A stretch of DNA of 15,503 nucleotides from Deltaproteobacteria bacterium (GTDB taxonomy: Bacteria > Myxococcota_A > UBA9160 > SZUA-336). The position numbers were made by a program, and so were the translations under genes. The stretch is taken from NCBI GenBank assembly GCA_030624945.1, contig JAUXJB010000013.1, positions 1 to 15,503 on the forward strand, given 5' to 3'. Every line of letters begins with the position of its first letter. Position 1 is the stretch's first letter. The notes beneath the pieces are model-generated. The model had not been told where the DNA came from and ran no database searches. It was given only the letters and a program-made list of their open reading frames with translations. Shown here in pieces: positions 5,281 through 12,216 of the stretch.

Positions 5281-7917
5281 GTGGCCGACGCAAAGCTTCT
5301 GACGCCCTCAGGGACACATCCCGAGGCATCTGCAACGCAGGCAGCCGACGCCCTGACCGCGATGACGCCCCGCTTCGGCTGGCTCGCGAGCGGGTTTGGG
5401 AGGCGCTTCTTCGAGGACTTCCATTTTCAAGCCGCGGATGCGGCGCGACTGCACGAGCTCGGAGAGCGAGGCAGCGTCGTGTACGTCATGCGCTACAGCT
5501 CGCGACTCGATTACTTTCTCTTCAACTGGCTCTTCGTCTCGGCCGGGCTTCCGCTTTCCGGATTCGCGAACGGTATCCGCTTCTATTACTACCGGCCCCT
5601 GGGGGAGGCCGCGCGCCTGCTCGCGCGTGGCCTGGTACAGCGGCTGCGGCTGGGCAAGCGGGGCAGGCGGAACGCGGAGCTGGTCGGGCTGCGAGAGCTC
5701 GTTCGCAAGGGCGGCACGGCATTCCTGTTTCTGCGCAGCGACAAGATGAGCTCGCGGTTGCGCCGGCGCGCCGGAGCCGTGGTGGCCGGGCGTTCGGAGC
5801 TGGATTACCTGCGCGAGATCATCGACACGCGCTTTGCGCACACGGGGTCCGTGGCCCTGGTTCCGCTGGCGCTGTTCTGGCGCAAGGGCGCAAGACCGGA
5901 GCGGCCATTCCTGAATCTCTTCTACGGCGGACCCGAGCGCCCGACCGACATCGGCAAGCTGATCTCGTTCCTCTGGAACTACCGCAACCTCGCGGTGCGT
6001 GTCGGTACCGCGATCGATCTCGGCGCCTTCATCGACGCGCACCGCTCGGAGGGGCGCGATCGGATCGTCAAGCAGGTGCGGCGCTCGCTCCTGATCTTCC
6101 TTCGCCGCGAGGAGAAGCCGGTTCTCGGTGCGGCGTTGCGCAGCTTCAAACGCATTCAGGAGGCGGTTCTGGGGGACCCGGCGGTGGCGGAAGCCGTGGC
6201 GGAGGAAGGCGCCGAAGGCCCGCGCGCGCTGGACCGGGCCGAAGCGCGCGCTCGGCGCTACCTGCGCGAGATCGCGGCCAACCAGAACCCGACCATGCTC
6301 GCCATCCTGAGTGTCGCGGTCGGCGCGATCTTCCGCCGAATGTTCGGCCGCTTGGCCGTGCACGGCATGGAGCGCATCGTGGATGCGGCCAAGCTCCACC
6401 CCATCGTTCTGGTCCCGAGCCACCGCAGCCACTTCGACTACCTGATCCTCTCCTGGCTGTTCTACGAGCAGCACCTGGTGCCACCGCACGTGGCCGCGGG
6501 GATCAACCTCGCATTCTTTCCGCTCGGGCCGATCTTCCGGCGCGCAGGCGGCTTCTTTCTGCGCCGGAAATTCGAGGGCAATCGGGTATATGCGGCCGTG
6601 TTCCGCAGCTACGTGCAGCTGTTGATCAAGGACGGGTCCAGCCAGGAGTTCTTCATCGAGGGCACGCGCTCGCGCACGGGCAAGACGCTGTACCCGCGCC
6701 TCGGAATGCTCCGAATGGTGCTCGAGGCGTACGCGCGGGGTGCGCGTCGGGAGCTCTATCTCGTTCCGGTTGGCGTCACCTACGAGCGCCTCGTCGAAGA
6801 GCGCTCTCTCGTCGAAGAGCGCGCGGGCAAGTCCAAGCGGGCGGAGAGCTTGCTCCAGCTGATCAAGGCGCGACGCCTGCTCCGCAACCGCTTTGGCAGC
6901 GTGATCGTGCGCTTCGGTGAGCCCCTGGCGGCCTCGGAGTACGTCTGCTCACGCTACGTGGACGAGGGGCCGGCCTTGCAGGAGTCCGAGCTGCGGGCCA
7001 TCACGGAGCGCCTGGGCCTCGAGATCTCGAGACGCATCAACGAGCTGATCACCGCCGGCCGCACGTCCGTCGCGTCCGTCGCGTTGCTGGGAAGCCCCGT
7101 CCGGGGTGCGCGCGAGGCGGAGTTCGCGGAACGGGTTCGCGAGACCGACGCGCTCCTGCAACTGCTCGACGTGCCGCGTTCGGTTCCGCTCGAGCGCTGC
7201 ATGGCGATGGATCAGCCCGAGGCGACCGTGGATCTCCTGATCCAGAGTGGGCTCGTCACCCGCACGCATTCCCGCGCTGGCAACGTCCTCAGGTTCCAGG
7301 ACGGGGCGCGGGAATCGCTCGACTACTACCGCTCGAGCATTCTGCCGTCGCTGGCCTGGCCCGCGGCCCTGGCTCTGGCCCTGCGCGGGCCGAGCTCGCG
7401 TGCGGTCCTCTGCGAGACCGCAGCGAGCTGGCTCGAGCTCCTGCGCATCGAGTTCTTTCCGCGCGAGGGGGAGGCCCGGATGGAGCGCCTGGGGCGAATC
7501 TGCGACCACCTGCGCGAGCGCGGCTGGATCCGGGAGCGGGAGGATGGCGAGCTCGAGCCGAGCGAGCAGGGCCTGCGGGGCCTCGAGTTCCTGCGCGCTC
7601 AGCTCGCCCCTCTGCTCGAGTGCTATCGCGCTCTCTGCTCGGCCGTACTCGACTCGAGTGGCGAGGGGCAGCGCCAAGCGCTGATCTCGCTGGCCGAGGA
7701 GCTCCAGCGCGAGCACCTGGCCCTCGGCGAGGCCCGCTTCCCGGAGGGCGTCTGTCCGATCGCGACGGGCAATGCGCTCGCGCTGCTGGTCCAGGACGGC
7801 ATCCTCGCCTGCGATGGCGCGCCAAATCGCCCGGAGGCGCGCTTCCTCCCTGGAGAGCGCTGGGGCGAGCTGCCCGCCCTCCAGGAGCGGTTGGCGCAAG
7901 CCCTCCATACGCCTTAA
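5281..7917 (+). CDS. plsB: Glycerol-3-phosphate 1-O-acyltransferase
   Basis: Transfers a fatty acyl group from acyl-ACP or acyl-CoA to sn-1 of glycerol-3-phosphate, the first step of phospholipid synthesis, at the inner membrane. At 878 aa it is slightly longer than E. coli PlsB (about 807). Acyltransferase blocks appear in order: HRSHFD at residues 381-386 (catalytic H-X4-D), GPIFRRAGGFFLRRKF about 35 residues later, EGTRSRTGK at 460-468, and VPVGVTYERLVEE near 500. An N-terminal segment (MRYSSRLDYFLFNWLF, from residue 70) mimics the HXXXXD block but has Tyr72 in place of His, comparable to the inactive N-terminal domain of E. coli PlsB. GTG 5281 is used because the frame opens there, but no Shine-Dalgarno is seen; ATG 5362 (residue 28) is an alternative. 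It is isolated from the SDR by the palindrome and followed after 26 bases by hisG, so the two may be co-transcribed. Confidence 0.95.
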   Translation: MADAKLLTPSGTHPEASATQAADALTAMTPRFGWLASGFGRRFFEDFHFQAADAARLHELGERGSVVYVMRYSSRLDYFLFNWLFVSAGLPLSGFANGIRFYYYRPLGEAARLLARGLVQRLRLGKRGRRNAELVGLRELVRKGGTAFLFLRSDKMSSRLRRRAGAVVAGRSELDYLREIIDTRFAHTGSVALVPLALFWRKGARPERPFLNLFYGGPERPTDIGKLISFLWNYRNLAVRVGTAIDLGAFIDAHRSEGRDRIVKQVRRSLLIFLRREEKPVLGAALRSFKRIQEAVLGDPAVAEAVAEEGAEGPRALDRAEARARRYLREIAANQNPTMLAILSVAVGAIFRRMFGRLAVHGMERIVDAAKLHPIVLVPSHRSHFDYLILSWLFYEQHLVPPHVAAGINLAFFPLGPIFRRAGGFFLRRKFEGNRVYAAVFRSYVQLLIKDGSSQEFFIEGTRSRTGKTLYPRLGMLRMVLEAYARGARRELYLVPVGVTYERLVEERSLVEERAGKSKRAESLLQLIKARRLLRNRFGSVIVRFGEPLAASEYVCSRYVDEGPALQESELRAITERLGLEISRRINELITAGRTSVASVALLGSPVRGAREAEFAERVRETDALLQLLDVPRSVPLERCMAMDQPEATVDLLIQSGLVTRTHSRAGNVLRFQDGARESLDYYRSSILPSLAWPAALALALRGPSSRAVLCETAASWLELLRIEFFPREGEARMERLGRICDHLRERGWIREREDGELEPSEQGLRGLEFLRAQLAPLLECYRALCSAVLDSSGEGQRQALISLAEELQREHLALGEARFPEGVCPIATGNALALLVQDGILACDGAPNRPEARFLPGERWGELPALQERLAQALHTP

Positions 7918-7943
7918 GCTCGGCGCTCGCGAGGGAGGAGACC

Positions 7944-8849
7944 ATGGCGCTCGGCGCGCGACGCTCGAGTGATGGCAGCCAGGTGCTGCGCTTCGGCTTT
8001 CCGAAGGGCTCCCTGCAGGAGACCACGGCGGCGCTCTTCGAGCGCGCGGGCTATCGGATGTCCTTCCCGGAGCGCTCGCTCTTCCCCGACATCGACGACC
8101 CCGAGATGGAGTGCGTCCTGATCCGGGCTCAGGAGATCGCCCGGTACGTCGAGGAAGGTGCACTCGACGCGGGGATCACCGGCTACGACTGGGTGGTCGA
8201 GAGTCGCGCAAAGGTGACGGAACTCGCGGACCTCGTGCACCCGCAGCCCAACTTTCGCCCGCTTCGCTGGGTGCTCGCCGTTCCAGACGACTCGCCGATC
8301 CGGGCGGTGGGTGACCTCGAAGGCAAGCGAATTGCCACCGAGGGTGTCGCCCTCGTGCGATCCTGGCTGCGCGGGCATGGCGTGAAGGCCCAGGTCGAGT
8401 TCTCGTGGGGAGCGACGGAAGTCAAGCCGCCCTTGCTGGCCGATGCCATCGTCGACATCACCGAGACCGGATCCTCCCTGCGCGCGAACAACCTGCGCGT
8501 GGTGGATACGGTGATGGAAAGCACACCGCGTCTGATCGCGAACAAGCTCGCCGCCAAGGATCCCTGGAAGCGCCGCAAACTGGATCGGCTGGCTCTCATG
8601 CTCAACGGCGCGATCGCTGCGGGTGGCAAGGTCGGGCTGATGCTGAATTGCGCGCAGGAGCGCCTCGCCAAGGTCCTCGAGCTGCTGCCCGCTCTGGCCT
8701 CGCCGACCGTCTCGCCGCTCGCCGACGGCAAGATGGTCGCCATCAATACCATCATCGAGGAGACGACCGTCCGCGAGCTGATCCCGGATCTCTTCGATGC
8801 GGGTGCCAGCGGCATCGTCGAGTTCTCGATCAACAAGATCATCTACTAG
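7944..8849 (+). CDS. hisG: ATP phosphoribosyltransferase, long form
   Basis: Condenses ATP with PRPP to phosphoribosyl-ATP, the first step of histidine biosynthesis. The 301-aa length and a C-terminal extension from about residue 225 (ending GIVEFSINKIIY) identify the long form, with its own ACT-like histidine-feedback domain and no need for HisZ. Visible motifs are RFGFPKGSL (16-24), the two-lobed periplasmic-binding-like fold with DAGITGYDWV (75-84), and the PRPP phosphate loop ETGSSLRAN (174-182). ATG 7944 is preceded by a strong GGGAGGAG site; the frame is open for about 108 codons upstream, but that is inside plsB. It lies 26 bases after plsB with no other his genes here, an unusual pairing. 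Its TAG stop forms the left arm of the hairpin shared with the convergent acyltransferase gene. Confidence 0.96.
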   Translation: MALGARRSSDGSQVLRFGFPKGSLQETTAALFERAGYRMSFPERSLFPDIDDPEMECVLIRAQEIARYVEEGALDAGITGYDWVVESRAKVTELADLVHPQPNFRPLRWVLAVPDDSPIRAVGDLEGKRIATEGVALVRSWLRGHGVKAQVEFSWGATEVKPPLLADAIVDITETGSSLRANNLRVVDTVMESTPRLIANKLAAKDPWKRRKLDRLALMLNGAIAAGGKVGLMLNCAQERLAKVLELLPALASPTVSPLADGKMVAINTIIEETTVRELIPDLFDAGASGIVEFSINKIIY

Positions 8850-8882
8850 ACCCTATGAGGCCGGTCGCCCCACAGGGTCTAG
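8846..8882. terminator. Bidirectional hairpin carrying both convergent stop codons
   Basis: CTAGACCCT (8846-8854) pairs perfectly with AGGGTCTAG (8874-8882). The stem extends inward with mismatches at 8855/8873 and 8858/8870, and pairs at 8856-8857 and 8859-8861. The hisG stop TAG (8847-8849) and, on the other strand, the acyltransferase stop TAG (8879-8881) lie at symmetric places in the two arms. There is no T-run on either side. Position between convergent genes supports a shared terminator. Confidence 0.7.
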
Positions 8883-10207
8883 GGGCTTGCGCCAGACCGG
8901 CCGCGGGGTAGGGGACTCGCGACGAGAGCCGCGCCGGCGAAGGTCAGGAGCACCACGCCGAAGCGGAACCCCTGGCCGCCCGGCGCGCCGATGCCGACCA
9001 GAGCCAGGACCGCCAGTCCCGAGCAGAGTGCGAGAGCGCCTGCAATGCTCTGCCACGTCGTGGGAGTTCTGCCCGCCGCGAGCCTCCCGAGCTGTTCGAA
9101 GCGACCGAAGATCGCCACGAAGACCGAGAGGGCGACGAGCAGCGATAGGATCCAGAGCGGACGTGTGGCCCACCAGCTCGCGCTGGCGGGAGCCGAGCCC
9201 AGCCCGATGCCGCCGAGCCCGTACGCGAGGCCGACGGCGAGAACCATCACCGTCGCGTGCCACAGGAAGAGCGTCATGATGGTTCCGTTGACCAGGACGG
9301 TCGCCGTCCAGGGTCGCCCGCGTTCGAGCCAGCGGCGCGCGGGGATCTCCAGGGACAGGACCAGACCGAGCTGCGCGATGCCGAGCGCCAGCAGCGCCAG
9401 CGTCGGAGGTCGGCTGTTCGAGAGCTCTTGCCCCGGCACCGTGATCATGCTGACGGGATAGGAGGCCGCGAAGACCAGGAAGATCAGCGACGCCACGCCG
9501 GCCCCGGCGCAGGCGAGCGCGCGACGGGTTCCGCGGAGCTTCCCGTCTCGCCAGAGGTAACCGAGCTGGTGGACGCCGAGCCATACGAAGGCGTAGTTTG
9601 CCCAGCGCAGCCAGCCGAGCCCAGCCGCGAACGCCACGGCGTCGACGAGTACGGCGCCGATGATCAGCGCCCAGAACGATGCCAGCCCGAACCGACGCCA
9701 CGCCGCGTGCGTCGCGGGGGCCAGCACGACGACCATGATGTACACCGCCAGAAACCAGGTGGGCGTGAACGCCAGCTCCGAACCGATCTCCGTCATCGCC
9801 GGGGGAATGCCGATCCAGCTGCCCGCGAGCGCGAGAACAGACCACACCGCGAGCAGCGGCACGACCGGGAGGACCAGTCTGCGCAGGCGGTCCGCAAGCC
9901 AGGAGTCGTAGGGACGGCCCGCGCGCCGGGCGGCTTCCCAGGAGGCGGCATTCGCGTAGCCGCCCACGATGAAGAAGAGCGGCATCACCTGGAAGATCCA
10001 CGTCAACCACTGGCTCCAGGGTGCCAGCCGGAGCATGTCGCCCATGCTGAAGCGGCCTCCCTCGAGCGAGGGCACCGCCATCAGCCAGTGACCGATGACG
10101 ACAATGGTGATCGACGCCGCGCGCAAGAAATCGACGAAGCGGTTGCGCGTGGGGGGCGTCTGCTCGGCGAGCCGGCTCGCGCGGGCCCAGGCGATCGTCG
10201 GCCTCAC
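8879..10207 (-). CDS. Acyltransferase-3 family integral membrane protein
   Basis: A 442-aa polytopic protein with about ten hydrophobic segments. The N-terminus carries the family hallmark NRFVDFLRAASITIVVIGHW, including an R-X10-H motif (Arg29, His40) known to be required in AT3-domain O-acyltransferases. Further conserved features are the FFIVGGYANA segment near residue 78 and the TPTWFLAVYI helix. These enzymes move acyl groups, usually acetyl, across the inner membrane onto glycans, lipids or antibiotics; the acceptor here cannot be inferred because no glycan cluster is adjacent. The start is taken at GTG 10207, giving a 20-residue cytosolic lead before the first helix, but the ribosome site is poor. 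It ends inside the hairpin shared with hisG and lies 45 bases downstream of the zinc-ribbon gene on the same strand, so the two may form an operon. Confidence 0.88.
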   Translation of the reverse strand: MRPTIAWARASRLAEQTPPTRNRFVDFLRAASITIVVIGHWLMAVPSLEGGRFSMGDMLRLAPWSQWLTWIFQVMPLFFIVGGYANAASWEAARRAGRPYDSWLADRLRRLVLPVVPLLAVWSVLALAGSWIGIPPAMTEIGSELAFTPTWFLAVYIMVVVLAPATHAAWRRFGLASFWALIIGAVLVDAVAFAAGLGWLRWANYAFVWLGVHQLGYLWRDGKLRGTRRALACAGAGVASLIFLVFAASYPVSMITVPGQELSNSRPPTLALLALGIAQLGLVLSLEIPARRWLERGRPWTATVLVNGTIMTLFLWHATVMVLAVGLAYGLGGIGLGSAPASASWWATRPLWILSLLVALSVFVAIFGRFEQLGRLAAGRTPTTWQSIAGALALCSGLAVLALVGIGAPGGQGFRFGVVLLTFAGAALVASPLPRGRSGASP

Positions 10208-10252
10208 GCAGCTACCGGGATGGGATGGATCTCCCGAATCTGGCGCGAGGAC

Positions 10253-10750
10253 TTACCGTGCGACTTCGCGGAGGCCGCTCGCTTCCCATTCCTTGGAGAG
10301 TTGCTTGAGGCGGCGGCTGAACTCGTCGAAGTCGTCGTCGAACGAGAGGATGATCTCGGTCGTGCGCGGGATGTCGTCACCGGAGAGCAGACCCCGATAG
10401 CGGTTGAGGTTGGCGAGGATCGCCTCGGAGACCTTGAGGGCGCGCTTCTCCGTCTTGATCAGAGGACTCTGCAGCGTGTAGACGTTGTTCCGCCCCCAGA
10501 GGCTCTCGTCGCGTACGATCGCGATCTCCCGGTAGATGCCGTGGATCGGATCGAAGTTGTACTCGACGCGAACCTCCTTGAAGATGTCCGAGTTCCCCGT
10601 GTAGAAGCCCCGCTCCTTCTCCACTTTGCCGAGCTGACGGCAGCGCGGACAGTAGAAGGTGTCGCCGTGGTTGAGGAGGAACACCCCCTTCGCGTAGTCC
10701 TCGCAGTCGGTGTTCTCGCAGTATCCGACCCCGCGCTTCATTCTCGCCAT
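10253..10750 (-). CDS. Hypothetical zinc-ribbon protein, 165 aa
   Basis: I do not recognise this family. The N-terminus carries a probable zinc ribbon: Cys11-X4-Cys16 and Cys34-X2-Cys37 (YCPRC), with a hydrophobic hairpin between (GVFLLNHGDTF). A strand-rich middle region (EVRVEYNFDPIHGIYREIAIV) and a helical, charged C-terminal half follow, including an acidic FDDDFDEF stretch and EFSRRLKQLSKEW. No signal peptide or membrane segment is seen, so it is probably cytosolic. ATG 10750 is chosen because GGGAGG lies about 9 bases upstream; a second Met (MARM, residue 4) follows. The frame stays open to GTG 10894, but the added 48 residues are of chance-like composition and contain the two repeated hairpins. 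Regular codon use and a clean zinc site argue for a real gene. It is followed after 45 bases by the acyltransferase gene. A transcription- or RNA-binding role is possible but unsupported. Confidence 0.75.
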   Translation of the reverse strand: MARMKRGVGYCENTDCEDYAKGVFLLNHGDTFYCPRCRQLGKVEKERGFYTGNSDIFKEVRVEYNFDPIHGIYREIAIVRDESLWGRNNVYTLQSPLIKTEKRALKVSEAILANLNRYRGLLSGDDIPRTTEIILSFDDDFDEFSRRLKQLSKEWEASGLREVAR

Positions 10751-10797
10751 CTGCCCCGACCTCCCAGGGGACTTCCGCCCCGCCTCGATCGTTGTCC

Positions 10798-10843
10798 GTC
10801 CCCTTCGGGGACTCGCGTGGCCAGCGCGGTGTCCCTTCGGGAT
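10798..10843. repeat. Two similar UUC-loop hairpins upstream of the zinc-ribbon gene
   Basis: GTCCCCTTCGGGGAC (10798-10812) is a perfect 6-bp stem with a 3-base loop. TCCCTTCGGGA (10832-10842) repeats the core as a 4-bp stem, extendable by a G-T pair at 10831/10843. They sit 33 bases apart, centre to centre about 32, and on the minus strand fall 50-95 bases before the zinc-ribbon start. The repeated loop and core suggest paired RNA-protein sites or terminator-like stems, but function is unknown. Confidence 0.4.
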
Positions 10844-10890
10844 CTCACCCCACAGCCCTCGCAACACATACCCGACGAGGTCGCGTAGCC

Positions 10891-11043
10891 TCACGCCGTC
10901 TCACCCTCGTCTGCCACACCCCCGAAGAGGCTCGCTGGAGATGTATCCAACTTCCGTGCCAGCTCGACCGCAGCAGCCCGCAGGCCGTCCCGCTCGGGTC
11001 GCTTGCGACCGCCTTCTGCCGCTCTCTTGCACTGTTCTGACAC
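10891..11043 (-). CDS. Weak candidate small ORF, 50 aa
   Basis: A GTG at 11043 follows GGGGGGA by about 6 bases and opens a 50-codon frame ending at TGA 10891-10893. The C-terminal part (AAAVELARKLDTSPASLFGG) reads like a short helical protein, while the N-terminal part is Lys/Arg-rich. The stop overlaps a GTG at 10894 in a GTGA arrangement, which would couple it to an extended form of the zinc-ribbon gene. Third-position GC (by eye about 60%) is well below that of the neighbours, so it may be non-coding or a relic. No family recognised. Confidence 0.2.
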   Translation of the reverse strand: MSEQCKRAAEGGRKRPERDGLRAAAVELARKLDTSPASLFGGVADEGETA

Positions 11044-11237
11044 CCGTGTCCCCCCGACCGGATGAGTCGCGACCCACCGTGAAGTGGAGGCCATCTCCCG
11101 CTCTGTCCCCGCAGCTCTATTTGCAACTCCGGCGAGGTCCCGCCCCTTGCCAGAGTTCCGCGAGCCGGGAATCTGTGGGGGGCAACGACCGGGTGGAGGG
11201 AATGAGTCGGGGGCGAAGCCGCGACAACCTCTGCGGG

Positions 11238-11265
11238 TGTATCTCGAACGCGCCCATGTTGTCAA
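11238..11265 (-). promoter_or_regulatory. Promoter-like site upstream of the zinc-ribbon region
   Basis: On the minus strand a perfect TTGACA (11265 to 11260) is followed after 16 bases by GATACA (11243 to 11238), a mediocre -10. Transcription would begin near 11231 and run about 480 nt before the zinc-ribbon start. The perfect -35 is notable in GC-rich DNA, but the -10 matches the consensus at only three positions. Confidence 0.3.
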
Positions 11266-11332
11266 GTCGGGGCGTGGAAATCCTGTGCGAAATGGGTGGG
11301 GGACCGACCCTGCACCGGTGCCCGCGCGAGCC

Positions 11333-11449
11333 CTATTCGTCCGAGCCCTCCAGCTCCTGGCGAAGGGCGCGGCGACGGCCCCGGAGGTGGACCGCGTACC
11401 CGATCAGGGGCATCAGCACGACGGCATAGGCGGCGATCACGTAGGCCAT
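11333..11449 (-). CDS. ccmD: Heme exporter protein CcmD
   Basis: A 38-aa single-helix protein: MAYVIAAYAVVLMPLIGYAVHL forms the membrane segment and is followed by a basic stretch (RGRRRALRQ), the typical CcmD layout. CcmD is needed for release of holo-CcmE from the CcmABC complex in the inner membrane. Its ATG overlaps the ccmC stop (TGATG), giving translational coupling as the last gene of the operon. The frame stays open far upstream, but those codons are a shadow of ccmC and ccmB; the composition changes sharply at this Met. No clear terminator was found beyond the TAG; only a short palindrome (GCACCGGTGC) lies about 20 bases downstream. Confidence 0.85.
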   Translation of the reverse strand: MAYVIAAYAVVLMPLIGYAVHLRGRRRALRQELEGSDE

Positions 11450-12213
11450 CAGGCTTGCTCTGCCATGAGTGTCCTTCGGACCTGCTCTTCGACTCGTGCG
11501 ATCTCGAGCCTTTGGGCCGTCAGGTAGAAGTAGAAGACGAGGAAGGCCAGGATTCCGACGATGAGCGTCCAGGCCATCTCGGGCGGCAATCCCGCGCGCG
11601 CGGGATTCTCGGGATGCAGGGTGCTTCCCTGCACGATGTCTATGGCGTAGTAGACGAACGGAATTCCGGCGGTCCCGACGATCCCGTAGATCGCTGCGAA
11701 GGTGCGCGCGGTGTCGCTTCCGAAGGCGAGCCCCCGGAGGAACAGGTAGGCGACGTAGATGAACCACAGTACGAGGATGGACGTGAGCCTGAGGTCCCAG
11801 ACCCACCAGTGCCCCCAGATCGGCTTTGCCCAGATGGGGCCCGAGAGCAGGATGAGCGTGCAGAACAGGACTCCCACCTCGGCGGAGCTCTGAGCCACGC
11901 GATCCCAGGAGAGCTTGTGCGTCCGCAGGTAACCGATGCCCCCGACCGCCGTGAAGAGGAAGCCCAGGTAGGCCGCGGGCACGCACGGGACGTGTACGTA
12001 GAAGATCTTCTGAACGATGCCCTGCACCTTCTCGATGGGAGCGTAGAAGACGACCATGCCGAGCCAGAGGACCCCGAGGATCAACGACAGGGGTCCCGTC
12101 ACGCGCGTCGATCGGATCGCGCGGTCCTCGTCGCTCACGAACCACGCGAGCAGGACCACGCCGATGATGCCCGCGAGCGTGTTTCTCAAGAGGGGGACGA
12201 GGTCTGTCTCCAC
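11449..12213 (-). CDS. ccmC: Heme exporter protein CcmC
   Basis: A 254-aa inner-membrane heme-handling protein with six hydrophobic segments that presents heme to the chaperone CcmE for covalent attachment. The tryptophan-rich WGHWWVWD motif (residues 133-140, followed by LRLTS) is the diagnostic WWD heme-binding site. The two conserved histidines known to act as axial heme ligands are seen as His74 (YVHVP) and His200 (TLHP). Start GTG 12213 is preceded by GGAGGA with 7 bases of spacing and lies 3 bases after the ccmB stop. It overlaps ccmD by one base. Length and all key residues are intact. Confidence 0.97.
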   Translation of the reverse strand: METDLVPLLRNTLAGIIGVVLLAWFVSDEDRAIRSTRVTGPLSLILGVLWLGMVVFYAPIEKVQGIVQKIFYVHVPCVPAAYLGFLFTAVGGIGYLRTHKLSWDRVAQSSAEVGVLFCTLILLSGPIWAKPIWGHWWVWDLRLTSILVLWFIYVAYLFLRGLAFGSDTARTFAAIYGIVGTAGIPFVYYAIDIVQGSTLHPENPARAGLPPEMAWTLIVGILAFLVFYFYLTAQRLEIARVEEQVRRTLMAEQA

Positions 12214-12216
12214 CTG

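Larger units (their letters stand above)
10751..11332. other. 582-base gap without a convincing gene
   Basis: This region between the ccmD stop and the zinc-ribbon start holds several overlapping open frames on both strands, none with the codon pattern of the neighbours; its third-position GC looks visibly lower and Arg/Ser/Pro/Thr content is high. What can be pointed to is a pair of similar hairpins (10798-10843), a weak 50-codon frame on the minus strand (10891-11043), and a perfect minus-strand -35 hexamer (11260-11265). No tRNA, 4.5S, tmRNA or RNase P signature was recognised. It may be a long 5' leader for the zinc-ribbon gene, an unrecognised small RNA, or decayed coding sequence. Confidence 0.5.

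Noticed and set aside
5172..6920. 582-codon open frame on the + strand overlapping plsB
   Set aside because: It is an out-of-frame shadow of plsB, very rich in Arg, Gly and Ala with no recognisable motif, while the plsB frame has all acyltransferase blocks.
9257..10888. 543-codon open frame on the + strand
   Set aside because: Antisense to the acyltransferase and zinc-ribbon genes; composition (Glu/Arg/Asp/Pro-rich) is that of a mirror frame, with no domain visible.
11295..11330. Intrinsic terminator after ccmD
   Set aside because: Only a short loop-less palindrome (GCACCGGTGC) is present and there is no T-run, so it was not called.
10751..11332. 4.5S RNA, 6S RNA, tmRNA or RNase P RNA in the large gap
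   Set aside because: None of the conserved sequence signatures of these RNAs could be found on either strand.
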